64,000 nt of DNA from DASUPK01 sp963782345 (GTDB lineage: Bacteria; Actinomycetota; Thermoleophilia; Solirubrobacterales; 70-9). Where the stretch lies: NCBI GenBank assembly GCA_963782345.1, contig CAWAJF010000004.1:310001-374000 (forward strand), in the 5' to 3' direction. This document shows positions 32,851 through 41,238 of this stretch, in pieces (position 1 is the first letter of the stretch; each line of letters starts with the position of its first letter). The notes beneath the pieces were generated by a model, which saw only the letters and a list, made by a program, of their open reading frames with translations, had not been told where the DNA came from and did not search any database. A program made the position numbers and the translations under genes.

Positions 32851-33902
32851 CAGGCGAAGGGAACCAGGCGGAGGGCCGCGCCGGTGGAGCGGAGCGCCAG
32901 GTCGGTGAGACGGTGGCCCTCCGCCCGCTTGCCGAGCTGCTCGAGCTGCCACCGGACGGTGTCCTCCAACGTCTCCTCGTGCGGCCGCGGCTCCCAGCCG
33001 AGCTGCCGGCGCGCCTTGTCGTTGCGGTAGCTGAACCACTGGGTGCCGGAGCGAACCTCGTCGGCGGAGGTGGGCAGCCGCAGCCCGGCGAGCTCCATCG
33101 CCTCCACCCCGGTCAGCGCCAGGCGGCCCTGCATACGGAGCGGCGGCGACGGCACTCCCGCGATCCGGCTGAGGTCGGCGAAGAGGCGCTGCTGGGTGAA
33201 GTTGCGGCCCGTGAGCAGGTAGCGCTCGCCGTCCTCGCCGCGCTCGTCGGCCAGGACGTGCCCCTTGGCGACGTCGCGGACGTCCACGATGTTGATCGCT
33301 CCGTCGAGGTAACCGGGGATGCGGCGCAGGAGAAGGCGGCGGACCAGAGCGTTGGAGGTGCCGCTCGGGTTGGGATCGTCCGGACCGAGCACGAAGGACG
33401 GGTTGACGATCACGACGGGGAGGCCCTTGGCCGCCGCCCGCATCGAGACGAGCTCTGCCTCGTGCTTGGAGTTGATGTAGGCGATGCCGAGCCGGCCGAC
33501 CGTGAAGGGCTGGTCCTCGTCGATGGTCTCGCCCTTGCGGGCCGCACCCACGGCGCTGGAGCTCGAGGTGAGCACCGCCTTGACGACACCCGCGCGGAGC
33601 GCCTCCTCCATCACGTTGCGGGTCCCCTCGACGTTCACCTCGAAGACCCGGTCGCGGGCGCGGCTGCGCATCGAGGTGGTGCCCGCGACGTGGAAGACAC
33701 GCTCGACCCCCTTCATCGCCTTGCGCACCGCCTTGCGGTCCGTGACGTCGCCGACGGCGCGCTCGAACTCGACGCCCTCGAGCGGCCTCGTGTTGCTTTC
33801 GCGGCGGACCAGCAGCCTCAGGTCGTCGCCGCGGCGAGCGAGCTCCCGGACGACGTGGAGGCCGACAAAGCCCGTCCCGCCGGTGACGAGCGTCTTCGAC
33901 AT
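32850..33902 (-). CDS. NAD-dependent epimerase/dehydratase, dihydroflavonol-reductase-like
   Basis: 350 residues, extended SDR. LVTGGTGFVGLHVV is the nucleotide motif; catalytic residues are in LTSSSSAVGA and the YINSK motif (Y-x3-K replaced by Y-x2-SK spacing around residue 145). The fold and INIVDVRDVAKGHV match the dihydroflavonol reductase/hopanoid HpnA-like group. Likely reduces or epimerises a sugar or ketone. ATG 33902 gives the canonical start; 25 bp separate it from the divergent degV gene. Confidence 0.85.
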   Translation of the reverse strand: MSKTLVTGGTGFVGLHVVRELARRGDDLRLLVRRESNTRPLEGVEFERAVGDVTDRKAVRKAMKGVERVFHVAGTTSMRSRARDRVFEVNVEGTRNVMEEALRAGVVKAVLTSSSSAVGAARKGETIDEDQPFTVGRLGIAYINSKHEAELVSMRAAAKGLPVVIVNPSFVLGPDDPNPSGTSNALVRRLLLRRIPGYLDGAINIVDVRDVAKGHVLADERGEDGERYLLTGRNFTQQRLFADLSRIAGVPSPPLRMQGRLALTGVEAMELAGLRLPTSADEVRSGTQWFSYRNDKARRQLGWEPRPHEETLEDTVRWQLEQLGKRAEGHRLTDLALRSTGAALRLVPFA

Positions 33903-33927
33903 ACCGCGCGCATGGTAGAACGCTCCA

Positions 33928-34797
33928 ATGCCCTCGACCGCGGTCGTGGCCGATACGACCTCATACCTGCCGCGCGACCTGCTGGAGCAGCACGACGTCA
34001 AGGAGGTCAGCCTCTACGTCGGGCTCGAGGGAGAACAGGAGCGCGAGGGCGACATCGCCGACCTGCACGCCTTTTACGAGCGCCTGCGGGCCTCAGACGA
34101 GCAGGTGACCACCTCACAGCCCTCGGTCGGCGACTTCATCTCCGTCTACGAACCGCTGCTCGCCGAGGGCAAGGAGATCGTCTCGATCCATCTCTCCTCC
34201 GGGATCTCCGGCACCTGTGAGTCCGCGATGCAGGCACGCGAGCGTCTCACCGCGGACGGCAAGGGCGGGGAGCGGATCGTGGTCTGCGATTCCCGCACGG
34301 CGTGCGGGGGGATGGGCCTGATGGTCCTGGCGGCGGCGAAGGCCGCCGAGAACGGCGCCGGAGCGACCGAGGCGATGGAGGCAGCGGAGGCGGCTCACAG
34401 GGAGCTGAAGATCTGGTTCGCGGTGGACACGCTCGACTACCTCCGGCGGGGCGGCAGGATCGGCGCCGCGCGCGCCTGGATCGGCACGACGCTGAAGATC
34501 AAGCCGATCCTCACCCTGGAGGAGGAGATCACTCCGATCGAGCGGGTCCGCACCCGCAGCCGGGCGTTCGACCGGATGATCGACTACGGCCGCCAGCGTC
34601 ATGAGGACGGGGCCGATGGGTGGGTGGTCCAGCACGTCCAGGACCCCGAGAACGCCCAGCGCCTGGTCGAGGCCTGCAAGCCGATCTTCGGCTGCGACCC
34701 GGTGTTCACCTCGGAGGTCGGCCCCGTGATCGGGGCGCACGTGGGCCCCGGGCTGCTGGGGATCGGCGGCATCCCCGGGTCTCTGCTCGAGTTCTAG
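33928..34797 (+). CDS. DegV-family fatty-acid-binding protein
   Basis: 289 residues. MPSTAVVADTTSYLP, TSQPSVGDFISVY and IHLSSGISGTCESAM are the DegV signature stretches, and DSRTACGGMG follows. DegV/FakB proteins bind a fatty acid and present it to FakA kinase for phosphorylation. No FakA gene is in the window. The 3' end overlaps that of the convergent DUF3618 gene by 4 bp. Confidence 0.93.
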   Translation: MPSTAVVADTTSYLPRDLLEQHDVKEVSLYVGLEGEQEREGDIADLHAFYERLRASDEQVTTSQPSVGDFISVYEPLLAEGKEIVSIHLSSGISGTCESAMQARERLTADGKGGERIVVCDSRTACGGMGLMVLAAAKAAENGAGATEAMEAAEAAHRELKIWFAVDTLDYLRRGGRIGAARAWIGTTLKIKPILTLEEEITPIERVRTRSRAFDRMIDYGRQRHEDGADGWVVQHVQDPENAQRLVEACKPIFGCDPVFTSEVGPVIGAHVGPGLLGIGGIPGSLLEF

Positions 34798-35099
34798 CCG
34801 CGTCTGCGGCTGAGCGCGATCGCGCCGCCGACGAGGAAACCGACCACGGCGGCGCCGACGGCGAGCTCGGTCTTGTGCTCGCGAATCTGGCGCTTCACGT
34901 CGGTCGCCTGAACCCAGCGGTGCCGCAGGGCCTCCACCGATCGGGAGAACTGCTGGCGCTGCTGGACGATGTCGCTCCGGATCTGCTCGGCGGAACGAGT
35001 GCCAGGGGGCGGAGGCGTCCAGCGCCCGTTGCCCCTGGTTGGCAGGCTCTGGCCGGTGGTAGATCCAAGGGTGTGCGACAGCACAACCCGACTAATCAT
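34794..35099 (-). CDS. DUF3618-type small membrane protein
   Basis: 101 residues. A soluble helical part (RSAEQIRSDIVQQRQQFSRS, then VEALRHRW) precedes one C-terminal transmembrane helix (LAVGAAVVGFLVGGAIAL) and a basic tail SRRRG. This is the DUF3618 layout common in actinobacteria. Function unknown. Its start overlaps the end of the Holin-X-type gene by 8 bp, and the pair with the following small gene forms a recurring membrane cassette. Confidence 0.78.
   Translation of the reverse strand: MISRVVLSHTLGSTTGQSLPTRGNGRWTPPPPGTRSAEQIRSDIVQQRQQFSRSVEALRHRWVQATDVKRQIREHKTELAVGAAVVGFLVGGAIALSRRRG
34796..34811. terminator. Possible bidirectional hairpin between degV and the DUF3618 gene
   Basis: AGCCGC-GTCT-GCGGCT, a perfect 6-bp stem with a 4-base loop, starting in the degV stop region and running into the 3' end of the convergent gene. 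There is no U-tract on either strand, so intrinsic termination is only a possibility. Confidence 0.3.
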
Positions 35100-35565
35100 G
35101 GGCTTCCTCCTGTCCGTTCGATCCGTCGAAAGCAGCCTTGATCTCCTTCGCCTCCTCGATCGCCATGTCTGGCGTCGGGGGCGCTGCCTTCTTGAACGAG
35201 CGCCACGCGAAGAGGCCCGCCCCCGCGCCGATCAGCAGGAAGAGCGCCGCCTCGACGAAGAACCCGGCCCAGGGGTCGTTGAAGACCAGATCGTTGAGTA
35301 GCCAGGCGACGCCGTGCATTGCGAGCGCCAGGGCGAGCAGGGCGAAGATTCCCGCCGTCAGCCCGGCGACCGATCCGCGAAGCAGGCTGTTGAACTTCTC
35401 GGTGACCTCGGCCTTGGCGAGCTCGATCTCCTCGCGGATCAGGACCGACGCCTGATCGGAGACCTCGAAGACGAGCTCTCCGACGGTCATGTCCTCAACC
35501 GAGCGCTCGCCCTCAGGAGGCGCCGGGGGCGTCTGTGTCGGAGGCGATCCCTCGCCGTCGGTCAC
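35092..35565 (-). CDS. Actinobacterial Holin-X (phage_holin_3_6) family protein
   Basis: 157 residues from a GTG start. VGELVFEVSDQASVLIREEI and ELAKAEVTEKF form an amphipathic helix, followed by two transmembrane helices (AGIFALLALALAMHGVAWLL and AALFLLIGAGAGLFAW). This is the family named Holin-X; there is no phage context here, so lysis is unlikely. Overlaps the 44-residue gene upstream (GTGA). Probably a structural membrane protein. Confidence 0.82.
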   Translation of the reverse strand: MTDGEGSPPTQTPPAPPEGERSVEDMTVGELVFEVSDQASVLIREEIELAKAEVTEKFNSLLRGSVAGLTAGIFALLALALAMHGVAWLLNDLVFNDPWAGFFVEAALFLLIGAGAGLFAWRSFKKAAPPTPDMAIEEAKEIKAAFDGSNGQEEAHD

Positions 35566-35696
35566 TCGGGGGGCTCCTCGTTGAAGACCCGCCGCCAGAT
35601 GACCTCCGAGAGCCGGTGCGCGGCGACGGTCGCGAGCGCCCCGGTACCAGCCAGCAGGCCCGCCCAGGTCAGTCTTCTCAAGATTTCGCTGTCCAT
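35562..35696 (-). CDS. 44-residue single-helix membrane protein
   Basis: MDSEILRRLTWAGLLAGTGA begins it, then ALATVAAHRLSEVIWRRVF and an acidic end. One hydrophobic helix flanked by basic residues, resembling the tail of DUF4235-like proteins. AGAGGA sits 3 to 4 bases before the ATG. First of three coupled membrane-protein genes. Small size limits certainty, but RBS and overlap with the next gene support it. Confidence 0.65.
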   Translation of the reverse strand: MDSEILRRLTWAGLLAGTGALATVAAHRLSEVIWRRVFNEEPPE

Positions 35697-35727
35697 TTTC
35701 CTCTGATTCCTCTCCCGGGGTTCGGAG

Positions 35728-37008
35728 CTACCCGGCGTCGTGCGAGGAGTAAACCAACTCGGCGCTCTGGCCGCTGGCCTGCGACCCGGTGCGCTCGGCG
35801 TAGGTCGCCCAGCGCTCGAAGAAGGTCCGGTAGACGGCATGGGTCCAACGTGGGTCGGCGGCCTCCAGCAGACCGTGGGAGCCGGCGCGGAGGATCCAGA
35901 CGCGGACGAGGTCGTTGCCGTTGGCGGCCTGCTGGAGCTTCCGGGCGTGATCCACCTTGACGATGTGGTCGTCCTCGGGATGGAGGATGAGCAGCGGGAC
36001 CTTGGCGTTCGGGACGTGGTCGATACCCCGCGCGTGTGTCCAGATCTCCTCGGCGTCGACCTCGTAGTAGGGCGCCGAGACGACCTCCATCGCCCGCAGC
36101 ATGTCCTCGGCCTCGGGAGGCCAGCGCCCGGAGCGGATCCGCGAGATCAGGGCCGCCTCGAAGGCCCGGTGGATCGGGTAGCGCGGGTGGCCCCTCGGGA
36201 CCGGTTCGGAGAGGCGCTCCCAGGCCAGCTTCGGGATCGCCGGCGGCGAGACGGCGAGGATCCCGCCGGCGAGAGCGGTCGCGGTGTCCTCCTGATCGCA
36301 GGCGTTCAGCACCGAGCTGCCGCCCAGCGAGATGCCCAGCGCGCCGACGCTCGTGCCACCGAGCTCCTTCACGTACCGCGCGAGCGCGAGGATGTCGAGG
36401 CCCTCCTTCCAGCCGCCGGTCGACGGCGCCGGGCTGGTCAGCTCGGTCATGCCGAAGCTGCGCAGGTCGAGGGCGGCCACGTTGAAGCCCCACTCGTAGA
36501 AGGCCCGGACCGCGATCTGCCGGACGTAGTCGAAGCGGCTCGAGGTGAACAGCCCGTGGACGACGATCAGCGAGGGGCGCGCCGCCTCCTGGAGCGCGAT
36601 GGAAGCGGCGATTCGCTCCCCGTCCGCCCCCTCGACGATGTGGTCCTTGAACTGGCCGGGGTAGCGGTAGCCGATCACGGCCCCCTCGCGGTGCTGGGCG
36701 AGCACGAAGTTGGAGATGTCGGCGAAGCCCTTCCGGAGCTCGGCCACGTTGGAATGGCGCAGGTGCTCGGGAATCGACTGCAGCTCGCGCATCAGCGCAT
36801 CCATCGTCCGCTCGCGCTCCGGAGGCACCGGCAGAGGCCGCCTGCCCCGACGTTCGAGGTTCATCAGGAAATCTCGCAGACGGCCCCCGATCAGCTGGCC
36901 GAACAGCCAGAGCGGCAACAGGACCACGCCGATCAGGACGTTGGCGAGCTTTGCGGCCCCGTGCAGGACGCGGTCCTGGCGCTCGGTCCTGGCCAGTCCT
37001 TCCCACAT
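35728..37008 (-). CDS. Alpha/beta hydrolase with N-terminal membrane helix
   Basis: 426 residues. A hydrophobic helix lies near residues 20-42 (LANVLIGVVLLPLWLFGQLI). The hydrolase fold starts with SLIVVHGLFTSSR (oxyanion region), has the nucleophile elbow ALGISLGGSS, an acid in LILHPEDDHIV and the catalytic His in AGSHGLLEAADP. Resembles YheT/dienelactone-type esterases. Substrate unknown. Lies 9 bp after the TetR gene, so probably the third gene of the nitrilase-TetR operon. Confidence 0.85.
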   Translation of the reverse strand: MWEGLARTERQDRVLHGAAKLANVLIGVVLLPLWLFGQLIGGRLRDFLMNLERRGRRPLPVPPERERTMDALMRELQSIPEHLRHSNVAELRKGFADISNFVLAQHREGAVIGYRYPGQFKDHIVEGADGERIAASIALQEAARPSLIVVHGLFTSSRFDYVRQIAVRAFYEWGFNVAALDLRSFGMTELTSPAPSTGGWKEGLDILALARYVKELGGTSVGALGISLGGSSVLNACDQEDTATALAGGILAVSPPAIPKLAWERLSEPVPRGHPRYPIHRAFEAALISRIRSGRWPPEAEDMLRAMEVVSAPYYEVDAEEIWTHARGIDHVPNAKVPLLILHPEDDHIVKVDHARKLQQAANGNDLVRVWILRAGSHGLLEAADPRWTHAVYRTFFERWATYAERTGSQASGQSAELVYSSHDAG

Positions 37009-37017
37009 ACCGCGCCC

Positions 37018-37641
37018 TTATCCGGCGACCGCGTCGCCGACGGTCCGGGGCTCCAGCCCGTCGCAGATGGTCTCGACCACGAGCCGCTTGGCTCGCTCGT
37101 AGTCCTCGTCGGCGGCCGGGATCGACTCGAAGATCCACCCCGTGAGGAGCTGCTCGATCGCGCCGTAGAACACCATCGCGGCGAAGTTGGGGTCCACGTC
37201 GGCGCGGAACTCGCCTGCCTGCTGGGCGTCGGCGACGATCTCAGCGACCAGGTCGTACGCCTGCCGGATCTCGGGGAGATGCGTCCGGCCGAACGAGTTG
37301 GCCGCCCGGGTGACCTCGACGATGATCACCTTCATCAGCTCGGGCTCGTGCCGGTAGGACTCGATGATGAAGTTGGCGACGCCGGCGAGCTTGTCGCGCG
37401 GCGGGGCATCGCCGCTCCTGACCTCCTGGCTCGCCTCCAGCAGGAGCGCCCAGCGCTCGGAGAAGAGCTCGTTCAGCATCTGGTCCTTGGAGTCGAAGTA
37501 GTGGTAGACGAGGCCGTAGGCGACGCCCGCCTCGGCAGCGACGTCCGAGACGCGCGCGCTGTGGAATCCCTGCCGGGCGAAGACGGTGATCGCGGCGTCG
37601 AGGATCGCGCGCCGCTTGTCCGGGGCCGGGGATTGAGCCAT
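37018..37641 (-). CDS. TetR-family regulator
   Basis: 207 residues. The N-terminal HTH reads RRAILDAAITVFARQGFHSA, then RVSDVAAEAGVAYGLVYHYF and DSKDQMLNELF. The C-terminal ligand domain resembles the TetR_C family found near fatty-acid regulators. The ATG shares one base with the stop of the nitrilase gene (TGATG). Probably binds the TGACTAGTCA palindrome at 38608-38617 and controls its own operon (inference). Confidence 0.93.
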   Translation of the reverse strand: MAQSPAPDKRRAILDAAITVFARQGFHSARVSDVAAEAGVAYGLVYHYFDSKDQMLNELFSERWALLLEASQEVRSGDAPPRDKLAGVANFIIESYRHEPELMKVIIVEVTRAANSFGRTHLPEIRQAYDLVAEIVADAQQAGEFRADVDPNFAAMVFYGAIEQLLTGWIFESIPAADEDYERAKRLVVETICDGLEPRTVGDAVAG

Positions 37642-38522
37642 CAGCGTCTGCCCGCCGTGCCGGCGGGCTCGGCGACCGATGCCTGCACGCCGGCTTCGCC
37701 CGGAGTGCTCTCCGGCCAGCGGTAGGCCTCCGGGCGCCGGTTGCGGAGGCTGGGCAGGCTCTTCCGCATCTCGTCCTGGATGGTGAAGTCGAGATCGGCG
37801 GAGACGAAGCACTCGGTGTCGGGGGCCTGGGCCAGGATCACGCCCCAGGGGTCGACGATCATCGAGCGGCCGTAGCTTTGGTAATGGGGCGGCGCGAAGC
37901 CGATCTGGCCCGCAGCGATCACGAAGACCTGGTCCTCGATCGCCCTGGCGCGAACCAGAACCTCCCAGTGGTCCCGCCCCGTGCGCTCGGTGAACGCCGA
38001 CGGCACGGTGACCACCCGGGCGCCCCGCAGGGCGAGGATCCGGTAGAGCTCGGGGAAGCGAAGGTCGTAACAGATGGTCAGTCCGACCATGGAGCCACCC
38101 GCCTCGCCGACGACGATCTGGTCTCCGGCCTGCTCGATCGCCGACTCGCGGTACTCGACGTCGCCGACCTCGACGTCGAACATGTGGATCTTGCGGTACA
38201 CGGCTCGGCGCTCCCCGTCCGGGCCGAACATCACCGAGGTGTTCGCGAGCTTCTCCTGATCCGGGACGATCTCCGGGATGCTGCCCGCCACCAGGTGGAT
38301 GCCGAGCTGACGCGACCAGCCGGCTGCGGCCGTCAGCGCCGGCCCGTCCAGCGGCTCAGCACGCGACCGGATCGCCTCCGGCGAGCCGAGAACCGTCCAC
38401 TTCTCGGGAAGCACCACGAGCTCCGCGCCCTCGGCGGCGGCCCCTCGGACGAGGCGCTCGGCAACTTCGAGGTTGCGGTCGTATTCGTCAGTGGCGTTGA
38501 GCTGTACGGCGGCGGCGCGCAT
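37641..38522 (-). CDS. Carbon-nitrogen hydrolase (nitrilase/omega-amidase family)
   Basis: 293 residues. The catalytic triad is readable: Glu in LVVLPEKW, Lys in AVYRKIHMFD, Cys in LTICYDLRFPELY. The last motif and length match the Nit1/Nit2 group, which hydrolyses omega-amides such as deaminated glutathione or alpha-ketoglutaramate. ATG 38522 gives the canonical MRAAAVQLNATDE start. An in-frame extension upstream is translated from the dispersed repeat at 38563 and is not coding. Confidence 0.92.
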   Translation of the reverse strand: MRAAAVQLNATDEYDRNLEVAERLVRGAAAEGAELVVLPEKWTVLGSPEAIRSRAEPLDGPALTAAAGWSRQLGIHLVAGSIPEIVPDQEKLANTSVMFGPDGERRAVYRKIHMFDVEVGDVEYRESAIEQAGDQIVVGEAGGSMVGLTICYDLRFPELYRILALRGARVVTVPSAFTERTGRDHWEVLVRARAIEDQVFVIAAGQIGFAPPHYQSYGRSMIVDPWGVILAQAPDTECFVSADLDFTIQDEMRKSLPSLRNRRPEAYRWPESTPGEAGVQASVAEPAGTAGRR

Positions 38523-38562
38523 ATCTTCTCCGGGACGCTGGGCCCGGCTTCGCAACTGAACG

Positions 38563-38597
38563 GGTTGCTCCTCGCTCCGCTCGGAGCACCCTCGCAT
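38563..38597. repeat. Dispersed hairpin repeat, copy 1
   Basis: 35 bases beginning GGTTGCTCCTCG and ending GGAGCACCCTCGCAT, with a second copy at 51104-51141 sharing both ends exactly. TGCTCC and GGAGCA can pair, and an inner GCTCC/GGAGC pairing is also possible. Located about 41 bp upstream of the nitrilase start. Probably a REP-like element or mRNA hairpin. Confidence 0.7.
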
Positions 38598-38603
38598 ACC
38601 GGC

Positions 38604-38617
38604 TGACTGACTAGTCA
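38604..38617. promoter_or_regulatory. Probable TetR operator TGACTGACTAGTCA
   Basis: TGACTAGTCA at 38608-38617 is a perfect 10-bp palindrome; TGAC occurs again four bases upstream. It lies between the divergent nitrilase-TetR operon and mscS. The nearby TetR gene is the obvious candidate to bind it. Palindromes of this form are usual for TetR regulators of lipid genes. Confidence 0.5.
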
Positions 38618-38640
38618 ATCTAGCGGGTAAGCGAGCGAAG

Positions 38641-39567
38641 ATGCTGAGGAAGCTGCTGCCCCGCACAGGGACCGCATTCGAGTCTCGTACCCAGGTCTGG
38701 CGCGAAGTCGGGCTCGGATCCGAGATCGACCGGGCGACGGCGCGCCGCTCGAAGGGAGGCGCCCTGGTGCTCCTCGCGCTGATCGCGGGCGTCCTCGTCT
38801 GCTTCAACGAGCGCAAGACGTTGTTCCCCGGCTACGGCCTCGAGGTTCGGGTCGCAACGGTGTTTTTGCTGGTGATCCTGGGCTGGGGACTGGCGCGCAT
38901 GCTCGCGCGGGGCTTCGCGCCCGGGCTCTACCGTCGGCTCGAGCCGGGCACGGCGGGCACGATCGGGTTCCTCCTACGACTGCTGACCATCCTGGTGATG
39001 ACCGTGGTCGCCCTGCGGATCGCCGGCCTCCAGGCCGGGACCCTCGCGGTCGGCGGCGGGTTCACCGCGGTCGTTCTCGGTCTCGCCGCCCAGCAGGTGC
39101 TCGGCAACCTCCTGGCGGGACTGGTTCTGATCACCAACCGCCCCTTCCGCGTCGGCGAGCGGGTTCGCCTTCAGGCCGGGGTGCTCGCCGGACAGCTCGA
39201 AGGAGTCGTTGGCCAACTGGGCCTGTTCTACACGACGCTCGTGACCGGAGCGGACCGGATCCTGGTCCCGAACGGAGTGCTGATCCAGACCGCGGTGACG
39301 CCGCTCCGCGAGCCCGAGCGGGTCGAGCTCCGCGCCCGTTTCAGCGCCCACACCAGCCCCCGCGAGGTCCAGCAGATGATCGAGGAGAGAATCGACGTCC
39401 CACTCCGCTACCCGCCCCACATCGCGGTCGAGGAGCTCGACCGCGACGACGTGGTGGTCCGCGTCGTCAGCACGCCGATGAATCCGCGCGACGGCGGCAA
39501 GCTCGCCGAGGAGGTGCTCGCCGGCCTGCGCGGTGTCGACGGGAACGGAGGCCCCGAGCCCGCATAG
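38641..39567 (+). CDS. MscS-type mechanosensitive channel
   Basis: 308 residues. Three to four hydrophobic helices in the first half; the pore helix region AVGGGFTAVVLGLAAQQVLG and the following NLLAGLVLITNRPFRVGERV are the MscS signature. A small beta domain (LVTGADRILVPNGVL) and alpha/beta C-terminal part follow. It releases solutes on osmotic downshock. ATG 38641; the epimerase gene follows in 9 bp. Confidence 0.9.
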   Translation: MLRKLLPRTGTAFESRTQVWREVGLGSEIDRATARRSKGGALVLLALIAGVLVCFNERKTLFPGYGLEVRVATVFLLVILGWGLARMLARGFAPGLYRRLEPGTAGTIGFLLRLLTILVMTVVALRIAGLQAGTLAVGGGFTAVVLGLAAQQVLGNLLAGLVLITNRPFRVGERVRLQAGVLAGQLEGVVGQLGLFYTTLVTGADRILVPNGVLIQTAVTPLREPERVELRARFSAHTSPREVQQMIEERIDVPLRYPPHIAVEELDRDDVVVRVVSTPMNPRDGGKLAEEVLAGLRGVDGNGGPEPA

Positions 39568-39576
39568 GATGTCTCG

Positions 39577-40563
39577 ATGCGGGCTCTCGTCACCGGGGCG
39601 ACCGGCAAGGTGGGACATGCGATCGCCTCCGCCCTGCTCGACAGAGGCGACCAGGTGCGGGGGCTCGTCCGCGACCCGAAGCGCGCCGCGAGCATCCTCC
39701 CCGCCGGAATCGAGCCCCTCCGGGGCGACGTCACGGACACGGACAGCCTTGGCGCGGCGGTCGAGGACTGCGAGGTCGTCTTCAACTCGATGGGGATGCC
39801 CGAGCAGTGGGTGAAGGACGAGGCCATCTTCGACCAGGTGAACGCGATCGGCAGCCGGCAGGTGGCGATCGCCGCCAGGCGGGCAGGCGTCCGGCGCTTC
39901 GTCCACACCTCCACGCACGATGTCTTCCACGCCGACCCGGGCGAGCGCTTCGACGAGACGATGCTCGCCGACTACCCGAAGGACACCGCCTATGAGCGCT
40001 CCAAGCAGCACGCCGAGGAGCTGGTGCTCGCCGAGCGCGACGGCATGGAGGTGGTGATCCTCAACCCCTCGGGGGTCTACGGCCCCACTCCGTCCCCGAC
40101 GCCGTCCTTCGAGAACGGGCTCTTCGAGCCGGTGGTTCGCAAGCGATTGCCGGCCGTACCGCCGGGCGGCACGGGGTACGCGTTCGTGGAGGGTGTGGCG
40201 GCCGGCCACCTGCTCGCCGCCGACAGGGGCGCCGACGGCGAGCGCTACATCCTCGCTGACGGCTACGCGAGCTTCCGGGAGCTGGCCGAGACGGCGAAGC
40301 GAGTCGCGGGCCGCGGCCGCATCCCACCGACGATGCCAGTTCCGGTCGCGAAGACGATCGCCTCGGTCGGCGCCGGCGTCTCGCGCGTGATCCGCCGCCC
40401 GCCCCTGTTGCCGAAGGGACAGCTCACCTATTTCCTCTGGCAGGCACGCCCCGACTCATCGAAGGCGCAGCGGGAGCTGGGCTGGCAGACGACTCCGCTG
40501 GACGAGGGTGTGCGCAAGACGCTGAACGCGATGGGGCTGCTGTCCCCGGAATCCCAGCCGTAA
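39577..40563 (+). CDS. NAD-dependent epimerase/dehydratase
   Basis: 328 residues, extended SDR. RALVTGATGKVGHAIASAL is the dinucleotide motif; FVHTSTHDVF and YERSKQHAEEL carry the catalytic Ser/Thr and Tyr-x3-Lys; LNPSGVYGP follows. Likely acts on a nucleotide sugar or a related alcohol. Starts the rightward sugar/envelope cluster that runs to 43.2 kb. Confidence 0.86.
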   Translation: MRALVTGATGKVGHAIASALLDRGDQVRGLVRDPKRAASILPAGIEPLRGDVTDTDSLGAAVEDCEVVFNSMGMPEQWVKDEAIFDQVNAIGSRQVAIAARRAGVRRFVHTSTHDVFHADPGERFDETMLADYPKDTAYERSKQHAEELVLAERDGMEVVILNPSGVYGPTPSPTPSFENGLFEPVVRKRLPAVPPGGTGYAFVEGVAAGHLLAADRGADGERYILADGYASFRELAETAKRVAGRGRIPPTMPVPVAKTIASVGAGVSRVIRRPPLLPKGQLTYFLWQARPDSSKAQRELGWQTTPLDEGVRKTLNAMGLLSPESQP

Positions 40564-40599
40564 GCCCTACGCAATCTTTGCTTCACAAGAATCGCGCGC

Positions 40600-41238
40600 A
40601 TGCGCGCTTCGCTCGCCGTGATCGCCAAGTCGCCCGCGCCGGGCCGGGTGAAGACGCGTCTCTGCCCGCCATGCAGTCCCGGCGAAGCGGCTCGGCTCGC
40701 CGAGGCGGCGCTCCGCGACACGCTCGCGGCGGTGCTCGCGACAAGGTGCGCGCGTCGGCTGCTCGTGCTCGATGGCGAGCCCGGCCGCTGGGTGGATCCT
40801 GCTTTCGAGGTGATCTCACAGCGAGGCGACACCCTCGACGAGCGCCTGGCCGCTGCCTTCGACGATGTGGGCGGTCCGGCGCTGCTGATCGGGATGGATA
40901 CACCGCAGGTCACCCCCGCTCTGCTGCGCACCGGCCTTCGCGCTCTCGCCACTCGCGGCACCGATGCGGTGCTCGGGCCGGCGCTCGACGGCGGCTACTG
41001 GGCGATCGGTCTGCGCCAGCCGGACCGGCGCGCGTTCCTCGGAGTGCCGATGAGCACCTCGGAGACGGGAGGGGCCCAGCTCGGGCGGCTCACGTCGCTC
41101 GGGCTGCGGGTCCGCCTCCTGCCCGAGCTCCGGGACGTGGACCGGATCGAGGACGCGCGGGCGGCGGCCGAGTCCGGAGCGACGACGCGCTTCGCGGCCG
41201 CCTTCCGATCCCTGGCCATCCCGGCGGCCACTCCGTGA
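40600..41238 (+). CDS. TIGR04282/DUF2064-type nucleotidyl- or glycosyltransferase
   Basis: 212 residues, GT-A/CofC-like fold. AVIAKSPAPGRVKTRL is the signature N-terminus, ALLIGMDTPQVTP the metal/donor site, and GPALDGGYWAIGL the conserved middle. Members occur beside GT2 enzymes and methyltransferases in arsenosugar-like or unassigned sugar clusters. Here a methyltransferase follows with a GTGA overlap, and a GT2 gene lies at 49.1 kb. Exact donor and acceptor unknown. Confidence 0.85.
   Translation: MRASLAVIAKSPAPGRVKTRLCPPCSPGEAARLAEAALRDTLAAVLATRCARRLLVLDGEPGRWVDPAFEVISQRGDTLDERLAAAFDDVGGPALLIGMDTPQVTPALLRTGLRALATRGTDAVLGPALDGGYWAIGLRQPDRRAFLGVPMSTSETGGAQLGRLTSLGLRVRLLPELRDVDRIEDARAAAESGATTRFAAAFRSLAIPAATP

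Noticed and set aside
35092..35565. Prophage lysis module suggested by a holin family name
   Set aside because: No endolysin, capsid or integrase genes nearby; the family is a common chromosomal membrane protein in actinobacteria.
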